DNA from: Promethearchaeota archaeon
GTDB taxonomy: Archaea > Asgardarchaeota > Thorarchaeia > Thorarchaeales > Thorarchaeaceae
Direction of reading: 5' to 3'
Assembly: GCA_014728035.1 (NCBI GenBank)
Contig: WJMJ01000028.1
Span: forward strand, 1-39,409
Length of the DNA stretch: 39,409 bases
Shown: positions 8,232 through 17,022 of the stretch, in pieces
How positions within the stretch are numbered: the first letter of the stretch is position 1
How the letters are laid out: every line of letters begins with the position of its first letter
Notes under the pieces: model-generated
Database searches by the model: none
The model's input: the letters and a program-made list of their open reading frames with translations, nothing else
Told to the model about the DNA's origin: nothing
Translations under genes and position numbers: made by a program

Positions 8232-8458
8232 ACTTCTTTTACACTTTCCTTCACAATCTTTATCTCATCGATACGTTCTTTATATTCAATGATATAACCA
8301 TTATCATTCTTTTCTTCATCATATTTATTCAGTTCAAGTAAATCTTGTATCAATTGCAATACCTCTTCAAGTGATAAATCGTTAACATTATCTCTATACG
8401 CACCATATGTAAACGATTCTGGGTTCCAATGAACTGAATATCTCACTACACGTATCAT
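8228..8458 (-). CDS. Small hypothetical protein
   Basis: About 76 residues, beginning MIRVVRYSVHWNPESF, acidic and helical after residue 30 (LSLEEVLQLIQDLLELNKYDEE). The frame is open further upstream to 8572, but a TATA-like TTTAAATA on the minus strand (8491-8498) lies inside that extension. I therefore place the start at the ATG at 8456-8458, with a leader of about 10 bases. It is the first gene of the helicase operon and overlaps the helicase start by 4 bases. Function unknown. Confidence 0.5.
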   Translation of the reverse strand: MIRVVRYSVHWNPESFTYGAYRDNVNDLSLEEVLQLIQDLLELNKYDEEKNDNGYIIEYKERIDEIKIVKESVKEV

Positions 8459-8591
8459 ATTTTTCTCACACCAAAACTTTACATCAAATCTATTTAAACA
8501 TGTTGTTATTACATTACCAAATAACACCCCAAAACGACAAACTTTTATATGTTTAGTACTTGTCAAATACACCTAACTAGAGGTAAAAACA
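8459..8591. promoter_or_regulatory. Divergent promoter region
   Basis: The region separates the minus-strand helicase operon from the plus-strand packaging block. Minus-strand TATA: TTTAAATA at 8491-8498. Plus-strand TATA: acttttata at 8541-8549, about 45 bases ahead of the actin-like gene. Purine-rich AGAGGT at 8579-8584 could act as its ribosome binding site. No other structure seen. Confidence 0.5.
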
Positions 8592-9692
8592 ATGTTTGAT
8601 GACCCAGACATACCACATCATCCTAAGATTTTCGGTGTAAAAATCGGTAGTAAGTATACTGTTATCACTGATGGTGAAACAATCAGAAAGGAAGTAACAG
8701 TTATTCGCCGACGCCCCGTTGATCTCAAAGGTAACTATGAATATAATTTTAGTCGTCAGGCTGAGGGATGGAGCGATAGTCTATACCCCCTTAAACAGGG
8801 AGTTCCCCGTAATGACTCATTGATGTCAATTGCGGAGTCTATCAAACTAACATCTGCTTATACAGAATGGTTATTACAAGACATTCCAGACAAAGCAGGT
8901 GTCGTTGTATGCCTTCCACTCATTCGAGACCATGAAGGACTTAGCGCTCTCAAGACGGCAATCAGGCAATCCACTCCAGCTGAAAAAGGACTTCAGTTCT
9001 TTTCTGAAGCATGGGGTGCAGCATTAGGAACACTTCCAATCAGAGAGGCTGTTGGTACAAATGTATTAACAATGAACTTTGGTAGCTCAACTGTTGAGGT
9101 AACAATGCACGCCTCGAAGGTGTTAGTAGAATCAAATGTATATACATTTGGTGGAAGTGAGATTGATCGCAGACTTATCAATGCCATTGAACAATCCCAT
9201 CGAGGAACCAAGGCAACCGAGTCTGACGCACGAGCAATCAAAGAACAATATAGTTGGACAGAGAACAATGACGTTCCAGCAACCCTATCGAAAGAAGGGG
9301 CAAAACATGAACTTGTTATAGCTGGTGATATCATTCGACCAATCGTATCAAATGCTATCGATCATCTTGTTCATCTTATCAGAACTCAGTTCCTGCGTTC
9401 CGCTGAGATGAGTGATCCAGAAGCAGTTGGTTCATTACAAGGTTCTGGTAGAGGATATCTAGTTCTATGTGGTGGTATGGTCAACATGCCAGGTTTCGCA
9501 AAAGAACTATATGATAGACTCATCGAGATTGGAGCCATAAATGAATCAGTGATACTTGCAGTTCCAGAGGATGGTGTTATTGCACCAGCGATTGGAGCAT
9601 GGAAGGTTGGACAGGTTCTTGAAGACGCAAGACAAGAACGAAATGTTGATTCTTGGGACCGTATGGTCGATGAATCAGTAGATACAGAGTGA
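8592..9692 (+). CDS. Actin-like (MreB/ParM-type) protein with altered nucleotide motifs
   Basis: A 366-residue protein matching the actin/MreB fold in order. Residues 138-152 SEAWGAALGTLPIRE correspond to the MreB SEPMAAAIG...EA segment. VLTMNFGSSTVEVTM (158-172) is the phosphate-2 strand-loop, GGSEIDRRLINAI (188-200) the following helix, and YLVLCGGMVNMPGF (about 296-309) the adenosine motif. Both phosphate-loop aspartates are replaced: the N-terminal DxG position reads VKIGS (Lys17) and phosphate-2 reads NFGSS (Asn162). Filaments may therefore form without normal ATP hydrolysis. It is the first gene of the packaging block and is coupled to a coiled-coil gene, as plasmid/phage actins often are to an adaptor. 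Possible roles: genome segregation, positioning of replication, or a virion scaffold. Confidence 0.75.
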   Translation: MFDDPDIPHHPKIFGVKIGSKYTVITDGETIRKEVTVIRRRPVDLKGNYEYNFSRQAEGWSDSLYPLKQGVPRNDSLMSIAESIKLTSAYTEWLLQDIPDKAGVVVCLPLIRDHEGLSALKTAIRQSTPAEKGLQFFSEAWGAALGTLPIREAVGTNVLTMNFGSSTVEVTMHASKVLVESNVYTFGGSEIDRRLINAIEQSHRGTKATESDARAIKEQYSWTENNDVPATLSKEGAKHELVIAGDIIRPIVSNAIDHLVHLIRTQFLRSAEMSDPEAVGSLQGSGRGYLVLCGGMVNMPGFAKELYDRLIEIGAINESVILAVPEDGVIAPAIGAWKVGQVLEDARQERNVDSWDRMVDESVDTE

Positions 9693-9697
9693 TTAAC

Positions 9698-9982
9698 ATG
9701 ACAGAAACAGAAATACAAAAACTACAGACTGAGATTAAAGAACTGAAACAAGAGATTAGTGAGGCAAAGGGAGACATGTTTTCCTTTACCAAAGAAATCA
9801 CTAAACTACAAAACCAGATTCAAGAGATAACCAAATATCTCAACTTTCATACACATCCATTCATAATGGAATCTGGCATTGGCCGTTATCGAGAAGACTT
9901 ACTCGAAGAAGCCATTAAACAACAACAACAACGACAACAACAACAACGTCCTCAACCTACGCCAGAGAACGCGGAGGAATAA
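9698..9982 (+). CDS. Coiled-coil protein with poly-Gln tail
   Basis: About 94 residues. Residues 1-45 form a continuous heptad coiled coil (TEIQKLQTEIKELKQEI...ITKLQNQIQEITKYL). The C-terminus is a run of Gln broken by Arg, then Pro/Glu-rich. A GTG at 9689 overlapping the actin-like stop is an alternative start. It is directly coupled to the actin-like gene, so it may be a filament-binding partner or adaptor. No enzyme signature. Confidence 0.6.
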   Translation: MTETEIQKLQTEIKELKQEISEAKGDMFSFTKEITKLQNQIQEITKYLNFHTHPFIMESGIGRYREDLLEEAIKQQQQRQQQQRPQPTPENAEE

Positions 9983-9985
9983 TCA

Positions 9986-10486
9986 ATGAGGACGTTTTTT
10001 GAGGTTATCTCGACTGTTAACCGTTGGTTACGTCAACGATATTCCTCTACGTCCTCAACACCACGTATATTCTGGAATCAGATAATGGTGGTACTTGGTA
10101 TCATCATGTTGAAACAGGAGAACATCGCTCCTACACTAGGGAACCTAGAACGATATACTCCTGTTCCAAAATCATCTATCTATCGAACACTTAAGGTGTT
10201 AGAAGAAGAATCTATCCTGATTCAGAAAGAAGACAAATCATATGGATTCTATGGTGAAGTGCCACAAGATATATTAGAACTTTCCACAAATAGAACACCT
10301 GTAGAACTAGGTGGACTTGTTGAAGAGATTGAATCTGCTATGAAAAAACAGATGAAACAAATGCTTCAAACTCTACCTCTACAACAAGACCAAATCGAAC
10401 AGGTGTCGAAACGCATTGATACCATCAAACCCGAGAAGAAGGAACTTGATGCCTTATCGAGCCTCGTTGGAGATGGTTTCATGTGA
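9986..10486 (+). CDS. Winged-helix protein
   Basis: A 166-residue protein. Residues 25-90 fit a winged helix: a hydrophobic first helix (FWNQIMVVLGIIMLKQ), then LGNLERYTPVPKSSIYRTLKVLEEESILIQKEDKSYGFY, where SSIYRTLKVLEEE is the recognition helix as in PadR/MarR-like proteins. The C-terminal third is helical (VEEIESAMKKQMKQML). A strong GGAGG precedes the ATG. It sits ahead of the terminase genes, so it may be a regulator of late genes or a DNA-recognition component of packaging. Confidence 0.6.
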   Translation: MRTFFEVISTVNRWLRQRYSSTSSTPRIFWNQIMVVLGIIMLKQENIAPTLGNLERYTPVPKSSIYRTLKVLEEESILIQKEDKSYGFYGEVPQDILELSTNRTPVELGGLVEEIESAMKKQMKQMLQTLPLQQDQIEQVSKRIDTIKPEKKELDALSSLVGDGFM

Positions 10487-10498
10487 GGCACTACAGTT

Positions 10499-11464
10499 AT
10501 GGAATCACACCACGTGGAATTCATTGGACACGACGGACAGACATACCACTACGACACACGTATCAGAGATGATAGTGTAGCTGGTCATCCAGTTAAGATG
10601 ACCAGTTTTCACTCCGTCGTTGATCCACATTGGAGTACATCATACCTACTTTTAGTACAACAGGCAGAACGAGAGGCTCGACATGAGATATGTGGAGCAG
10701 AGACCCAGAAAGGTTCTCCTTGTAAACAATATCCATTAAAATTAGAAGATGAACCGTATCCAGATGAGATTGGTCGTTGTAGTAGACATAGACCTTCAAT
10801 GAAAAAAGAAGAACCTTCTTCACCACCACCAACTTCTATCGCCTTATCTCCGTCTCGTTCTCCACCACCAGCACCAACTGACTCTCGACTTGCTGACACC
10901 CTGATGGATATAGCAGACGAGCATTTCTTCTTACGTTGTCAGGCATGTATCAACAGGGTACAATGTGATGAGAGGGGAGGAGCCAACGATATATGCATGA
11001 AGGAAAAACGTCTCTTCCAACAGTTGTTGGTGGAGATGATAGAGACATATGACTTGGAAGATGTGGCTGATTATTTCACATCAGTGAGTGTAGTAGACAC
11101 GATGATAAAAATAATCAGAACAAGTGCATATGAGGGTCAGTACGGAATCATTGAGTCCATAAACTCCGGTAATGCGCAATATAACATCCATCTGAAGAAA
11201 CTATTGAACAGCACCCTTAAACTACTTGGTGTTGATAGAAAGACCAGAATCAGTGTGAGACATAAGAGCGGTAAGGTCGAGATGTTCTCAGGTAGTATTG
11301 CAAAGGCTCTAGCCTCAGCAAAGATCACAGACGCTGAGGTTATAGACGCGACCAAACAGATGGAAAAGGATATCAAAATGGAAGAACCAAAGGGAACCAG
11401 AAAGGGCCCAGCTGTTGGTATCCATGGTAAAATTATAAAGGATGATGAACCTATTGAGTCCTAA
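10499..11464 (+). CDS. Probable small terminase subunit (TerS-like)
   Basis: A 321-residue protein whose end overlaps the large terminase start by 23 bases, the usual place for TerS. Residues 63-98 form a zinc-binding unit, CGAETQKGSPC...GRCSRHRP (C65, C75, C94, H97), of the CGAxTxxGxPC type that I associate with phage packaging-region proteins. A Pro/Ser-rich linker (101-128) follows. A helical C-terminal domain with a second Cys group (FFLRCQACINRVQCDERGG) and a basic tail complete it. TerS recognises viral DNA and loads TerL. The assignment rests on position and the zinc motif, not on full-length recognition. Confidence 0.5.
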   Translation: MESHHVEFIGHDGQTYHYDTRIRDDSVAGHPVKMTSFHSVVDPHWSTSYLLLVQQAEREARHEICGAETQKGSPCKQYPLKLEDEPYPDEIGRCSRHRPSMKKEEPSSPPPTSIALSPSRSPPPAPTDSRLADTLMDIADEHFFLRCQACINRVQCDERGGANDICMKEKRLFQQLLVEMIETYDLEDVADYFTSVSVVDTMIKIIRTSAYEGQYGIIESINSGNAQYNIHLKKLLNSTLKLLGVDRKTRISVRHKSGKVEMFSGSIAKALASAKITDAEVIDATKQMEKDIKMEEPKGTRKGPAVGIHGKIIKDDEPIES

Positions 11465-14165
11465 GAAGAAGAAAAAAAAATTAGAAGAGAATATAGAGCT
11501 GACGGCAGAGCTCATCGCTCGGGTGAAGAGAGACCCTGTTGCGTTTGCTCGTATATTCTGTAAATTTTATCCTCATTGGTACCAAGTCAAGATTCTTCGT
11601 GATATGTCAAAAAATATCGCGATACGGATGGGAAGACAGATGGGTAAGACAGCTGCCACTGCAATCAAGGCACTGTGGTATGCATTCACCCGTCCTGAAG
11701 CTTCAACACCACAGGAACAGGTGACCATTGTAATCATCGCTCCATCCCAACGACAGAGTAAAATCATGTATAATCAAATCAGGTCTTATATTCATGCTAA
11801 CCCTATACTTGAGGCAAGTGTCATCAAGAGTACACAACAGACAATCAAACTTGATAATAATTCTGTGATATACAACTTTCCAGTAGGCGACTCTGCTGAA
11901 AAGGTACGAGGATTCTCAATCAATCTACTCATCGTTGACGAGGCCGCATTTATCAAGCAGAGAATCTTCACTGCTATCCTACCTTCACTAGCTGGAACGA
12001 ATGGAAGTCTTATTCTCATCGGAACGCCTGCCTCGCGAACAGGCCTATTTTACCAAGCGTTCTATCCAGGTAAAGACGGTAGTGGTGTAAAGTTACGATT
12101 CAGTACTCATTGGTATCCATATTCTGACGCTTTAGATGTACAACGTGTTGATAAAAACGGTGTACCATTGTTTGATAAAGATGGTAATCCTATAACACAA
12201 TTATCGCGTGACTGGATTGAATATCAATACACAAGTATGAGTAAGGGAGAGTTTGCCCAAGAGTTCGAGGCAAAGTTTGTTGATGAGAGTCTGGGATACT
12301 TCACACGAGAAGACCTTATTGCTAATGTTGAAGACTATTCAATGGAACATGTACATGATGGTGAGAGTGTATATGCTATGGGTGTTGACTTTGCTAAATA
12401 TCATGACTCCTATGTAGCACTGGTCATCAAACGAGACATAAATGGTATCACTAGGGTTGTATATACTCTAGAGGCACGAAATAGAAACTATTCTGAGACC
12501 GTACCATTGACCATCAAGATTGCAAAACGATTCAGATGTCGTTATGTATTCTGTGATAGTACCGGTGTCGGTGAACCAAATGCTGAAATCATAGAGAAGG
12601 AACTAAAGGGTATATCAATTGTCAAATCAGTCAATATGAGTAGTCTTCAGAAACAGATAGATATGTATTCCAATCTTCAACGAATGTTTGGTGAAGGGGT
12701 ATTGAAGATACCAGCTTCGAATCGTGAACTCATCAGTCAGTTGTCGTTGGTGATGAGAACAATAACACCAAGTGGACGGGTAAAGATTGAAGCAGCAGAA
12801 GGACAACATGACGACTTTTGTTTTGATGGTTCAACAAAGGTTCAAACAACAAACGGATATATAGATATTAGTAAGATCAAAAAAGGTGATATAGTATTAA
12901 CATCGTCTGGTCATAAAAAGGTTATCAATACGTCAGAACGCGAGATTAATGAACTTGTCTATAGAGTGAAAGTAAAGGGAAGACCAACATTTACTTGTAC
13001 AAAAAATCACCCCTTTAAGACAGTTGATGGTGATTTTGATATAATTGATAACCTTCAATACTTGCGAAAGGATTTTATTAAACTTAATGAACGAAGATTC
13101 ATTGATTTGGCTGAAATCCAATATGATGAAGGAAAACACGGGTCAAGCAAGATTATAGTAAATGAAGATACTATCTCTTATATGAATGGTAGATTAACGA
13201 CACTACCAAGATATATACAACTTGACTATGATTTTGGGTTTATCATCGGAGCATATCTAGCAGAAGGAAGCATTGGTGCACATGACATACAATTCACATT
13301 GAATAAAACTGATGACCCCTTAATAGAAATAATAAAAGAAAAATTCAAGAATGTGTTTGGTTGTGAATTGAGCTATATCGAACATGATAATAATTCTTGT
13401 AATCTATACAAGAGTTCATTGATATTAAGAAAATTATTCAAAACATTAATACCAGGAATTTCATCATCAAAGAGGATACACCCACTACTATTCTCAAATA
13501 AGGATTTCCTACGTGGATTAATTGAAGCCTACTATAAGGGCGATGGTTGTATTATTAATAATGGAAGAGGATTTTCTGTTTCAACAAATAGTTTGAATCT
13601 TGCATATCAAATTACTGATATATTGAACCTATTTGGTATTTATGGTAATATTCACACTTCACATAGAAAAGGAAAGTCAATGAATCTTCATGAACATAAA
13701 TATACCCATAATCATAACTTACACCAGATACGTATTTCAGGTTCATGGTATGTCAATAAGTTTATTGATTTATTTTGGAATGAATATGAACATATATCAG
13801 ATAATAAATTTCATTATTGTAAAGAGAAATGGTATGATGATTTCGTACTTATTCCATTCAAGAAGAATGAAATAGAATATATCGGTTCTGTATATAACTT
13901 ATATATTGATGACGTGAATGAATTCTCAATTGGTTCAGCTACTGTACATAATTGTGACGCATTAGCCTTAGCATGTATGATGACTGTAAATAATCCCAAT
14001 CCTCCAAAGACATTAGCTACATCAGTAAAGAGTGTTTTCTCTAAGAAAACACATAGGCATACCGCAACCACACCACAGAGAAGAAGACAACAGACACCAT
14101 ATAGACAAGTAGCAGTGTTCGATGAGAGAGGACGAATAATAGGAACTAGAACAGAACAACGGTGA
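11442..14165 (+). CDS. terL: Terminase large subunit with intein
   Basis: The precursor is 907 residues and the spliced protein about 529. It is the ATP-driven DNA packaging motor and nuclease of tailed viruses. ATPase: GRQMGKT (64-70, Walker A), LLIVDEAAF (162-170, Walker B with Glu167) and LIGTPAS (coupling motif). RNase H-like nuclease: GVDFAKYHDS, FCDSTGVGE and HDDF/CDALALA, giving the Asp triad. The intein splits the third nuclease motif. The N-terminus carries a poly-Lys stretch (PKKKKKK). Start ATG 11442 lies in the end of the TerS-like gene after AAGGATG, so the two are translationally coupled. The C-terminal 40 residues are basic and low-complexity. Its presence identifies the replicon as a head-tail virus or provirus. 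Confidence 0.92.
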   Translation: MMNLLSPKKKKKKLEENIELTAELIARVKRDPVAFARIFCKFYPHWYQVKILRDMSKNIAIRMGRQMGKTAATAIKALWYAFTRPEASTPQEQVTIVIIAPSQRQSKIMYNQIRSYIHANPILEASVIKSTQQTIKLDNNSVIYNFPVGDSAEKVRGFSINLLIVDEAAFIKQRIFTAILPSLAGTNGSLILIGTPASRTGLFYQAFYPGKDGSGVKLRFSTHWYPYSDALDVQRVDKNGVPLFDKDGNPITQLSRDWIEYQYTSMSKGEFAQEFEAKFVDESLGYFTREDLIANVEDYSMEHVHDGESVYAMGVDFAKYHDSYVALVIKRDINGITRVVYTLEARNRNYSETVPLTIKIAKRFRCRYVFCDSTGVGEPNAEIIEKELKGISIVKSVNMSSLQKQIDMYSNLQRMFGEGVLKIPASNRELISQLSLVMRTITPSGRVKIEAAEGQHDDFCFDGSTKVQTTNGYIDISKIKKGDIVLTSSGHKKVINTSEREINELVYRVKVKGRPTFTCTKNHPFKTVDGDFDIIDNLQYLRKDFIKLNERRFIDLAEIQYDEGKHGSSKIIVNEDTISYMNGRLTTLPRYIQLDYDFGFIIGAYLAEGSIGAHDIQFTLNKTDDPLIEIIKEKFKNVFGCELSYIEHDNNSCNLYKSSLILRKLFKTLIPGISSSKRIHPLLFSNKDFLRGLIEAYYKGDGCIINNGRGFSVSTNSLNLAYQITDILNLFGIYGNIHTSHRKGKSMNLHEHKYTHNHNLHQIRISGSWYVNKFIDLFWNEYEHISDNKFHYCKEKWYDDFVLIPFKKNEIEYIGSVYNLYIDDVNEFSIGSATVHNCDALALACMMTVNNPNPPKTLATSVKSVFSKKTHRHTATTPQRRRQQTPYRQVAVFDERGRIIGTRTEQR
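12819..13952 (+). other. TerL intein with LAGLIDADG endonuclease
   Basis: Precursor residues 460-837 (378 residues). It begins CFDGSTKVQTTNGYIDI and ends SIGSATVHN before Cys+1. Block B is CTKNHPF. The endonuclease blocks are FIIGAYLAEGSI and LRGLIEAYYKGDG. Rejoined exteins read GQHDDF-CDALALA, restoring the conserved metal-binding Asp motif of the terminase nuclease. Boundaries are in frame at both ends. Confidence 0.92.
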
Positions 14166-14169
14166 TCGG

Positions 14170-14877
14170 ATGAAAACGTATTCTTCTATAACCGCTAGTA
14201 GAGATACCATGTTATTTCAGCGTATATTACTACGGTTTATGTTATTGATTATGATTATATTAACTATATTGATATGGTTTCATTATACAGAAGTAGGAGA
14301 TATTCCACTTACTATTGTTATCATCACTGTTATTCCACCATCACTCTATAGTTTTGTACGAATTATAAATTATAGTAAACGGGAGATAATCAACTTATTA
14401 TCACCTTCAGGAAGTAGAAAGATATTCAAAACATTATCTACATTCATGTCTCATCCTGTTGAACTGATTATCATTCCTGCCTACATTGCAGCAGTGTTGT
14501 ATCTATACCTATCATCAACAGGAATCGCTTTCTATACAAGTACAACAATCATCGTTGCTGTTATATATGCTACACAGATATTACCACTCATGATTAAAAG
14601 AGAACTTCATATACGAGCCTCAAAACGAGCATTAAATTATGTTCGTGATGAAATAAAGACCACCAGAATCATCTTATTCAATGATACTTTCTCAGAGGAG
14701 GATAAAGATTTAGCATTATCAAGACATATTGCTGCTGAGGAATTGATGAGTGTTCATAGTGATTATCTTATATATTCAACTGGTATAAGCGGAACATTCA
14801 TAATGATTGCACGTCTTATACTACCCGTGTTCACAGGAATAGGTGGTCAGATAATACAACCTATGTTGGGTGGATGA
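14170..14877 (+). CDS. Multi-spanning membrane protein
   Basis: A 235-residue protein with about five hydrophobic segments, near residues 19-38, 46-66, 98-115, 121-141 and 203-226. Between the fourth and fifth lies a charged cytoplasmic-type loop (KRELHIRASKRALNYVRDEIKTTR and FSEEDKDLALSRHIAAEE). No family recognised; the loop arrangement is only loosely like GspF/TadC-type membrane platforms. It starts 4 bases after the terL stop with GGTGATC ahead, and the ParA-like gene begins 3 bases after it. The pair may form a membrane-ATPase unit. Confidence 0.6.
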   Translation: MKTYSSITASRDTMLFQRILLRFMLLIMIILTILIWFHYTEVGDIPLTIVIITVIPPSLYSFVRIINYSKREIINLLSPSGSRKIFKTLSTFMSHPVELIIIPAYIAAVLYLYLSSTGIAFYTSTTIIVAVIYATQILPLMIKRELHIRASKRALNYVRDEIKTTRIILFNDTFSEEDKDLALSRHIAAEELMSVHSDYLIYSTGISGTFIMIARLILPVFTGIGGQIIQPMLGG

Positions 14878-14880
14878 AAA

Positions 14881-15891
14881 ATGCCCATTCATGTTCTAAC
14901 AAGTTATAAAGGTGGTACCGGTAAAACAAGCATCGCCTTAGCAATCGCAATATATTGTATTGAAAATAACATCAATTTCACACTTATTGATACAAATCCT
15001 CAGAACTCTAACATTGCTGAAGATATATTCTTCTACTTTCATGTTGATCATGTTACGAGTGATGTACCTTGGATTTTCAAACAAAAGACAGTATATACAT
15101 TATCACCAGACAGTAGTTCAATATTTACTATTATCGATGGAACGAACTGTGACCCATATTCGGTCGTAGATTATTTACAACGGAGTTCTGATGATCCTAA
15201 TCACGTCTATGTGATTGACACAAATGTGCATATCAGAAGCTGTCCAGAACAATTATTATCACAAGACGCTATTCACAATACATATGTATGGTTTTTATGG
15301 GGATGGTCAAGTCCTCGTTTAGATCATCAACTTCATTCTATATTAGAGGCATCTAAACGGATAGAACAGACTTGGCCAAAGTCTCAAGTTATCCATGTAT
15401 TTAATCTATATGACTTTTATACATCAGGGTTACAATTATTTGGTTTTAGGAAAGCAAGTACAACATTAAGACCACTCAAGAAGGTATTAAAAAGACTTGA
15501 TAAGAAGGTAAAACGGTTTACTGAGTCTAAATGCAAGCCAACATATATTGATTATGATTTCTTATCTATCATCATGAAAGAATTACATGGTACATTAGTA
15601 CGTTTTGTCTCAGATGATTCATCATTACAAGAGTTACCAATTTTGTGGGGAACTCATCTCATGGATATAATGGAGAGAACCAAACGAGACTATCCTTATA
15701 ATATCTTATTGATTCCTACATTCTTTAGAGAGTTAACTATGTCTGTTGATAGATTAATAATGTCCGCGCCAAGAAGATTTGATACGATACATCAATTGAT
15801 TAAACCGATGGCGGATTATATTAACGTATTTTTATGCAACTTAGCAAGTTGTAGTGATATACGATTTGCAAGAGATCATTATCTATCATAG
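14881..15891 (+). CDS. ParA/MinD-like P-loop ATPase
   Basis: A 336-residue protein. The N-terminus MPIHVLTSYKGGTGKTSIAL carries the deviant Walker A of the ParA/MinD (SIMIBI) class with signature Lys10 and the P-loop Lys at 15. LIDTNPQNSN is the Walker A' strand that contacts the switch. HVYVIDTNVHIRSC supplies the later switch-like Asp. The C-terminal half is unlike standard ParA and has a Lys-rich segment (LRPLKKVLKRLDKKVKRF). ParA proteins position DNA or complexes on the nucleoid or membrane. The adjacent membrane protein and the upstream actin-like protein suggest a positioning or segregation role. No ParB-like gene seen. Confidence 0.75.
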   Translation: MPIHVLTSYKGGTGKTSIALAIAIYCIENNINFTLIDTNPQNSNIAEDIFFYFHVDHVTSDVPWIFKQKTVYTLSPDSSSIFTIIDGTNCDPYSVVDYLQRSSDDPNHVYVIDTNVHIRSCPEQLLSQDAIHNTYVWFLWGWSSPRLDHQLHSILEASKRIEQTWPKSQVIHVFNLYDFYTSGLQLFGFRKASTTLRPLKKVLKRLDKKVKRFTESKCKPTYIDYDFLSIIMKELHGTLVRFVSDDSSLQELPILWGTHLMDIMERTKRDYPYNILLIPTFFRELTMSVDRLIMSAPRRFDTIHQLIKPMADYINVFLCNLASCSDIRFARDHYLS

Positions 15892-15902
15892 TTCCGTCGG
15901 TG

Positions 15903-15963
15903 TATTTAAATTGGATTAGTACGATGTCCTAGTGCAGATGTTCCACTAAACCTGGACATTCGA
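15903..15963 (+). promoter_or_regulatory. TATA box and structured 5' leader of the acidic-protein gene
   Basis: TATTTAAAT at 15903-15911 predicts a transcript start near 15930. From 15924 the sequence folds: ATGTCC (15924-15929) pairs with GGACAT (15954-15959), and TAGTG (15930-15934) with CACTA (15944-15948), leaving a 9-nt loop and a 5-nt bulge. The hairpin is at the very 5' end of a leader of about 90 nt. It could stabilise the mRNA, regulate it, or be a small RNA in its own right. Confidence 0.5.
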
Positions 15964-16024
15964 TACACGTCTAGCATTGGAAGGTGACAGTACGACCTAT
16001 AGACTAGCTGTTTTAGAGGGTCAA

Positions 16025-16663
16025 ATGGGTCGAGCAGGTACCGAAATCGGTCTGCGACGTACATACACACTCAATCGACGTGAAGAAGAAGATCAAGAAG
16101 ATGTAGTTGAATCAGAACCAATAGAGGAGCCAGAAGAAGTGGCTGAAGAAACAACTACACCTGTTAAAGAAGAATCAATAACTGAAACCCCTCCTACCGA
16201 ATCAACTCCTACTGAAGAAGTTGTTGCTGAGGAGACCGTCGAGACCCCAAAAGAAGAAGAGGTGAAAACTGAAGAACCTGAACCAGAGCCAGAACCCGAA
16301 CCCGAACCTGAGCCAGAGGTTGAAATGGTTGTAGAAGAACCAAAACCAGAAAAAGAGATTCTGGAACCTTCTCTAAAGTTAACCTTTGACCCAGAACCTC
16401 CAGTCTATGTTGAACAATTTCAACAGGTCATTGGAGAGATACATGGTCTTGAGCCAAGTGGTTCTATTTATATTACTGTTGAGAAAAGTACTTCAGACGA
16501 AAATGGTTGGATTTTATGGACAGAGAGACAAGCGAAGTTCAGCGGTGAAAGAACATCTGCCTACGCTTCAATCTCATCTTCTTGGTCTTCTATCTCTTCC
16601 ATTTCTTCCATATCATCAAATTCGTCCAATAATGAATCTCTGAAAGTATCATCTTCATCATAG
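16025..16663 (+). CDS. Acidic Glu/Pro-rich protein
   Basis: About 212 residues, starting MGRAGTEIGLRRTYTL at the ATG at 16025-16027, which is preceded by AGAGGG. A TTG at 15977 is a poorer alternative. Residues 20-115 are almost entirely Glu, Pro, Thr and Val with an EP dipeptide run (EPEPEPEPEPEP), an extended acidic spacer. A small folded part (SLKLTFDPEPPVYVEQFQQVIGEIHGLEPSGSIYITVEKS) follows, then a Ser-rich tail. That tail (from 16561) is antisense to the acidic C-terminus of the convergent gene. Function unknown; possibly a virion or DNA-mimic protein. Confidence 0.55.
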   Translation: MGRAGTEIGLRRTYTLNRREEEDQEDVVESEPIEEPEEVAEETTTPVKEESITETPPTESTPTEEVVAEETVETPKEEEVKTEEPEPEPEPEPEPEPEVEMVVEEPKPEKEILEPSLKLTFDPEPPVYVEQFQQVIGEIHGLEPSGSIYITVEKSTSDENGWILWTERQAKFSGERTSAYASISSSWSSISSISSISSNSSNNESLKVSSSS

Positions 16664-17022
16664 ATATCATCTTTATCTAATGAACCATCAAGCTCAACCG
16701 CAATGTCTTGTTCTGCACCAATGAATCGTCTATGCATTTCACCATATTTACATTCACAATGTCTAACACGAGTGATACGTCCTCGTATTGCATCAACTGT
16801 GTAAAAAGTAATGGTTACTGATTTCATGCATTTATTACATATATATCTTGCTTGAAGTCGATGTGGAAGAACCACGATAGCAGGCCTGCCATTTATATCA
16901 GGCCAAAAAATCTCTCGTAGTCCCTCTTGTATCGCTTTCCATGATACTTCTGTTTGTTTTCCTGGTGGTTGGACATCGATTAAGTCTATCCGAGGATAGT
17001 CTATATCATTCCCTTCAGCCAT
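16561..17022 (-). CDS. Zinc-finger protein with acidic tail
   Basis: A 153-residue protein. The middle has ARYICNKCMKSVTITFYTVD and VRHCECKYGEMH, a four-Cys treble-clef or ribbon-like unit. The C-terminal 45 residues are almost all Asp/Glu. The start overlaps the end of the Sak4-like ATPase gene by 22 bases, so it belongs to the recombination operon (SSB, ATPase, this gene). Acidic tails of this sort occur on SSB-interacting or DNA-mimicking proteins. It may be a recombination mediator, but no family is recognised. The last 103 bases overlap the convergent plus-strand gene. Confidence 0.6.
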   Translation of the reverse strand: MAEGNDIDYPRIDLIDVQPPGKQTEVSWKAIQEGLREIFWPDINGRPAIVVLPHRLQARYICNKCMKSVTITFYTVDAIRGRITRVRHCECKYGEMHRRFIGAEQDIAVELDGSLDKDDIYDEDDTFRDSLLDEFDDMEEMEEIEDQEDEIEA

